From positions 62,001-126,000 of the forward strand of contig NZ_FNFE01000005.1 of NCBI RefSeq assembly GCF_900100335.1: DNA of 64,000 bases, given 5' to 3'. This document shows positions 61,924-64,000 of this stretch, in pieces. The notes below the pieces were generated by a model. That model saw only the letters and a list, made by a program, of their open reading frames with translations. It was not told the origin of the DNA and searched no databases. The translations under genes were made by a program, and so were the position numbers. How positions within the stretch are numbered: position 1 is the stretch's first letter; every line of letters begins with the position of its first letter. Source of the stretch: Natronorubrum texcoconense. Its GTDB lineage: Archaea > Halobacteriota > Halobacteria > Halobacteriales > Natrialbaceae.

Positions 61924-63946
61924 GACTCGAGCCGGTATCGATATCGGCGGGACGTTCACCGACCTCATCGTGTTCGACGAAGAGACCGGGACGATCGAGA
62001 TTACGAAGACGCCGTCGACGCCGGAGAACTCCGCAAAGGGAGTGATCAACGGGCTGACGAAGGCGGAGACGGAGATCAGCGATCTGGACTTCTTCTCGCA
62101 CGGCTCGACCGTCGGGACCAACGCGCTGATCGAACGGGAACTGCCGCGAACGGGACTGATAACGACGGCGGGCTTTCGCGACGTCCACGAAATCCGTGAC
62201 GCGACCAAGGAGGACGTCTGGGACGCCTACACCGACGTCGCAGAGCCGTACGTAACCCGGCGGGATCGGCTCGAGGTGACGGAGCGAATCGATTACAACG
62301 GAGAGGTCGTGGCGCCGCTCGACGAGGACGACGTTCGCGAGGCCGTCAAGATCTTCGAGAAACGGGGCATCGAAACCATCGCGATCTCGCTGGTTAACGC
62401 CTACGTCAACGGCGATCACGAGCGTCGAGTCAAGGAAATCGTCGAGGCGGAACACCCAGACGCGTTCGTCTGTTGCTCCCACGAGATCCTGCCCGAGATG
62501 TTCGAGCACGAGCGGACGAGCACGACGATCGTCAACGCGGCGCTGGTGCCCGTCGTCAGGGAGTACCTGACCGATCTCGCACGCCAACTCGGAGAACGCG
62601 GCTACGACAACGACGTGCTCGCGATGCACTCCGGCGGCGGCGTGATGACCACCGACGCGATCGCCTACTACGCGGCCCGAATCGCGAACTCCGGGCCGAC
62701 GGCGGGAGCGATCGCCGGACAGTACATCGCCGAGCAGTGCGGGTTCGACAACGCCATCGGCTTCGACATGGGCGGCACCAGCGTCGACGTCTCGCTCACC
62801 TACGGCGGCGACATCGAGATGACCGACGAGTGGGCCGTCGAGTACGGCTATCCGATCATGTTCCCCTCGACGGACATCAAGACGATCGGGGCGGGCGGCG
62901 GCTCGATCGCCTGGATCGACGAGGGCGGCTCGCTCCGCGTCGGGCCCCGAAGCCAGGGCGCGGATCCCGGCCCCGCCTGTTACATGCGCGGCGGCGACAA
63001 GCCCACGATCACCGACGCGAACGTGTTGCTGGGCTGGGTCGACCCCGACAAGTTCCTGGGCGGGGAGATGGACGCGACCGCCGGCCCGTCTCGAGACGTC
63101 ATCGAACGCGAAATCGCGGAGCCGCTCGGTCTCGAGATCACCGAGGCGGCCTCCGCCATCGAGCAGATCGCGATCGCGAACATGTGCAACGCCGTCAGGC
63201 TCGTCTCGACGAGCAAGGGGTACGACCCCCGCGACTTCGCGATCGTCGCCTTCGGCGGCGCCGGCCCGATGCACGCCGCCCACGTGGCCGAGGAGATGAA
63301 CATCCCGAACGTGATCGTCCCGCCGTACCCCGGAATCAACTCCGCGCTTGGCTGTCTGCTCGTCGACGTCGAGCACGACCTCTCGAAGACGTTCGTCGCG
63401 AACGCGACCGAGGAAATCGTCGACGACTTAGAGGAGACGCTTCGGGAAGTCGAGGCGGAGATTCTCGACCGCCTGCGCGCCGAAGAGATCGCGGACGACC
63501 AGATCCGGCTCGAGCACGAGGTGAAGATGCGCTACGCGGGCCAGTGGCGGTCGCTGGCCGTGCCGTGTTCGTTACCGATCGAGAGCGTCGAGGCAATCCG
63601 CGAGCGGTTCCACGAGGAACACGAGCGCGTCTACGCCTACTCGGATCGCGACGCGACCGTCGAGATATACGGCATCCGCGTCACGGGACGCGGCGTCGTC
63701 GAAAAGCCGTCATTCCCGGAGATCGATTCGGGGGGTCTCGAGGACGCCCACCTCGGCACGCGCGAGGTGTACTTCGAGTCGGCCGGCGAGTTCGTCGAGA
63801 CCGACCTCTACCAACGCGAGCGACTGGGCGCGGGCGAGACGGTTAGCGGCCCCGCGATCGTCGAACAGATGGACTCCACCGTGGTCGTCCCGCCGGAAGC
63901 CACGGCGGAAGTCGAAGCGACGGGGAACCTGATCATCGAGATATAA
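61922..63946 (+). CDS. hyuA: Hydantoinase/oxoprolinase family subunit A (second pair)
   Basis: A 674-residue protein with AGIDIGGTFTDLIV at the N-terminus, HGSTVGTNALIE, FDMGGTSVDVS, IGAGGGSIAWID and FGGAGPMHAAHVAEE. It is a clear paralogue of the protein at 56251 but differs throughout, so the two pairs probably act on different substrates or steps. The next gene, starting 2 bp after its stop, is the matching B subunit. A TATA-like box lies about 36 bp upstream of the ATG. Confidence 0.92.
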   Translation: MTRAGIDIGGTFTDLIVFDEETGTIEITKTPSTPENSAKGVINGLTKAETEISDLDFFSHGSTVGTNALIERELPRTGLITTAGFRDVHEIRDATKEDVWDAYTDVAEPYVTRRDRLEVTERIDYNGEVVAPLDEDDVREAVKIFEKRGIETIAISLVNAYVNGDHERRVKEIVEAEHPDAFVCCSHEILPEMFEHERTSTTIVNAALVPVVREYLTDLARQLGERGYDNDVLAMHSGGGVMTTDAIAYYAARIANSGPTAGAIAGQYIAEQCGFDNAIGFDMGGTSVDVSLTYGGDIEMTDEWAVEYGYPIMFPSTDIKTIGAGGGSIAWIDEGGSLRVGPRSQGADPGPACYMRGGDKPTITDANVLLGWVDPDKFLGGEMDATAGPSRDVIEREIAEPLGLEITEAASAIEQIAIANMCNAVRLVSTSKGYDPRDFAIVAFGGAGPMHAAHVAEEMNIPNVIVPPYPGINSALGCLLVDVEHDLSKTFVANATEEIVDDLEETLREVEAEILDRLRAEEIADDQIRLEHEVKMRYAGQWRSLAVPCSLPIESVEAIRERFHEEHERVYAYSDRDATVEIYGIRVTGRGVVEKPSFPEIDSGGLEDAHLGTREVYFESAGEFVETDLYQRERLGAGETVSGPAIVEQMDSTVVVPPEATAEVEATGNLIIEI

Positions 63947-63948
63947 CC

Positions 63949-64000
63949 ATGTCACAATCCAACGCACACACCGATATCGACCTCGACCCGGTCACGTTCG
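63949..64000 (+). CDS. hyuB: Start of hydantoinase subunit B (second pair), cut by window edge
   Basis: ATG at 63949, 2 bp after the hyuA stop, followed by 17 codons ending in DIDLDPVTF, which matches the DPVT start of the B-subunit domain at 58350. Only the N-terminus is inside the window; the identification also rests on the hyuA-hyuB gene order. Confidence 0.75.
   Translation, partial: MSQSNAHTDIDLDPVTF

Overview
This window is haloarchaeal (class Halobacteria). It is GC-rich with strongly acidic proteins, secreted proteins carry Tat-type lipoprotein signals (twin Arg followed by a GC lipobox), and RdfA and an archaea-specific SMC-related protein are present. In at least a dozen genes an AT-rich TATA-like box is centred 26-30 bp upstream of the start codon, as expected for leaderless transcripts. 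It looks like accessory or megaplasmid DNA from a Haloterrigena/Natrinema-like organism: it is almost entirely catabolism and transport, with no tRNA, rRNA, CRISPR array or intact transposon. The genus is a guess.

Left third (1-22707): a glucuronoxylan utilisation region. It encodes an intracellular GH10 xylanase, a secreted GH10 xylanase with a C-terminal surface-anchor-like tail, GH67 alpha-glucuronidase, glucuronate isomerase (uxaC, cut by the left edge) and mannonate dehydratase (uxuA). It also carries the oxidative xylose pathway: two Gfo6-type xylose dehydrogenases, xylonate dehydratase, 2-keto-3-deoxyxylonate dehydratase and alpha-ketoglutarate semialdehyde dehydrogenase. An Opp-type solute-binding protein and two Opp ATPases are present, but no Opp permeases. 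Beta-xylosidase, xylonolactonase and a clear fructuronate reductase are not seen; the zinc MDR dehydrogenase at 21664 is a possible reductase.

Middle (22708-38660): a 33-residue zinc-ribbon protein, a decayed GH42 beta-galactosidase, and a complete CUT1 sugar ABC transporter whose halves are separated by a YIP1-type membrane protein and an antisense divergent chaperonin. A HAD phosphatase and an AGE-family epimerase follow, then the rdfA/SMC-related pair and a 9-bp tandem repeat inside a tiny hydrophobic ORF.

Right third (39330-64000): a second catabolic island, probably for a cyclic amide, hydantoin or lactam-like nitrogen compound. It has a PotABCD-type transporter with two tandem ATPases (one with Asp in place of the catalytic Glu) and permeases split by a second antisense divergent chaperonin. 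Enzymes include an asparaginase, SDR, DUF3830 protein, NodB-like deacetylase, MaoC hydratase, CoA-transferase, Asp/Glu/hydantoin racemase, acyl-CoA dehydrogenase, two hydantoinase A/B (oxoprolinase-family) pairs and an amidase. A plausible flow is import, ATP-dependent ring opening, amide hydrolysis, CoA activation and beta-oxidation-like breakdown; the substrate is unknown.

The most unusual signal is the pair of divergent thermosome-like chaperonins, each antisense within a solute transporter gene set, and both apparently lacking the ATP-hydrolysis aspartate equivalent to GroEL Asp398.
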